NCBI GenBank assembly: GCA_900767915.1
Contig: CAAGAX010000061.1
Location: forward strand, 1-32,503
Direction of reading: 5' to 3'
Origin: Acholeplasmatales bacterium
Lineage (GTDB): Bacteria; Bacillota_I; Bacilli_A; Acholeplasmatales; Anaeroplasmataceae
DNA: 32,503 bases
Shown here: positions 32,302 to 32,503 of the stretch, piece by piece
How the letters are laid out: every line of letters begins with the position of its first letter
Position numbering within the stretch: the first letter of the stretch is position 1
Program-made: the position numbers and the translations under genes
The notes under the pieces: model-generated
Databases searched by the model: none
Told to the model about the DNA's origin: nothing
Seen by the model: only the letters and a program-made list of their open reading frames with translations

Positions 32302-32386
32302 TATATGACGAACTAAAACGTAAAGAAGAAACAATAAATTCTTTTAAAGAATTGAGCAAAAGAGTAAAAACAAAACAAAAATAATT

Positions 32387-32503
32387 TTTTTGGAGAGTTT
32401 GATCCTGGCTCAGGATTAACGCTGGCGGCGTGCCTAATACATGCAAGTCGAATGGTTAATTTCGGTTAACCATGGCGAACGGGTGAGTAACACGTAGGTA
32501 ACC
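32387..32503 (+). rRNA. rrs: 16S ribosomal RNA, 5' end (partial)
   Basis: The universal 5' sequence GGAGAGTTTGATCCTGGCTC is present, followed by GGATTAACGCTGGCGGCGTG, the CATGCAAGTCGAA stretch and GGTGAGTAACACGTAGGTAACC at the window end. The mature 5' end is estimated. GGATTAACG in place of GGACGAACG is frequent in Mollicutes and Erysipelotrichia-related 16S genes. Only about 117 nt are inside the window. Confidence 0.98.

Noticed and set aside
1..32503. Alternative genetic code (TGA as Trp)
   Set aside because: TGA ends several genes at proper operon junctions, for example hsp20, the ABC ATPase and tdk, and Trp is encoded by TGG.
1..32503. CRISPR array, phage or insertion sequence
   Set aside because: No regularly spaced direct repeats, cas genes, transposase frames or terminal inverted repeats were seen.

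Overview
This window comes from a low-GC, standard-code bacterium. TGA terminates several genes and TGG encodes Trp. Strong Shine-Dalgarno sites, CIRCE elements, the rpmE-tdk and tadA-SRP RNA neighbourhoods and the mnmG-rsmG block all point to Bacillota, class Bacilli. The 16S rRNA start at the right edge (GGATTAACGCTGGCGGCGTG) resembles the Erysipelotrichia/Mollicutes-related gut lineages more than Bacillus. The exact taxon is an inference. Most of the window is core chromosome. I see no phage, insertion sequence or CRISPR array.

Left part (1-8070). The edge holds the start of a minus-strand reading frame that appears frameshifted. It is followed by an hsp20-groES-groEL heat-shock operon whose consensus promoter is flanked by two CIRCE-like HrcA operators. 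A DUF998 membrane gene converges on groEL. Next is a self-contained operon: a GntR/YtrA-type regulator, an ABC ATPase, an ABC-2 type permease, and a lipoprotein with a lichenase (GH16) fold that has lost both catalytic glutamates. After its terminator lies a 77-residue stand-alone glycyl-radical domain (GrcA-like). It has its own promoter, a 17-bp operator-like dyad and a terminator. A DUF368/PopT undecaprenyl-phosphate translocase gene follows.

Middle part (8071-16700). A minus-strand YitT-family gene diverges from a run of ten tightly packed plus-strand genes: M3 oligopeptidase, XRE regulator, small membrane protein, UppP, DUF1576 membrane protein, an unknown 111-aa protein, PAP2 phosphatase, ApbE lipoprotein, NusG_II-domain protein and Gx-type membrane protein. 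UppP and PAP2, together with PopT nearby, suggest polyprenyl-phosphate recycling. ApbE, NusG_II and Gx suggest extracytoplasmic flavinylation or quinone/isoprenoid chemistry.

Right part (16680-32503). This contains a divergent MurA, rpmE with a leader hairpin, tdk, tadA, SRP RNA, aminopeptidase P (minus), cvpA, a membrane protein with an acidic tail apparently read from a very short leader, transketolase, and an odd intergenic block. It continues with a large cytosolic GGDEF-GAF?-degenerate GGDEF-EAL protein (minus), an M42 aminopeptidase, mnmG, rsmG, a small DUF951 gene, and a tRNA-Tyr lying between two promoters upstream of the 16S rRNA gene, which runs off the window.

The items most worth a second look are the inactive GH16-like lipoprotein in the ABC operon, the stand-alone glycyl-radical domain with a Fur/PerR-geometry dyad, the DUF1576/111-aa overlapping pair inside the lipid-recycling and flavinylation operon, and the unexplained block after tkt.
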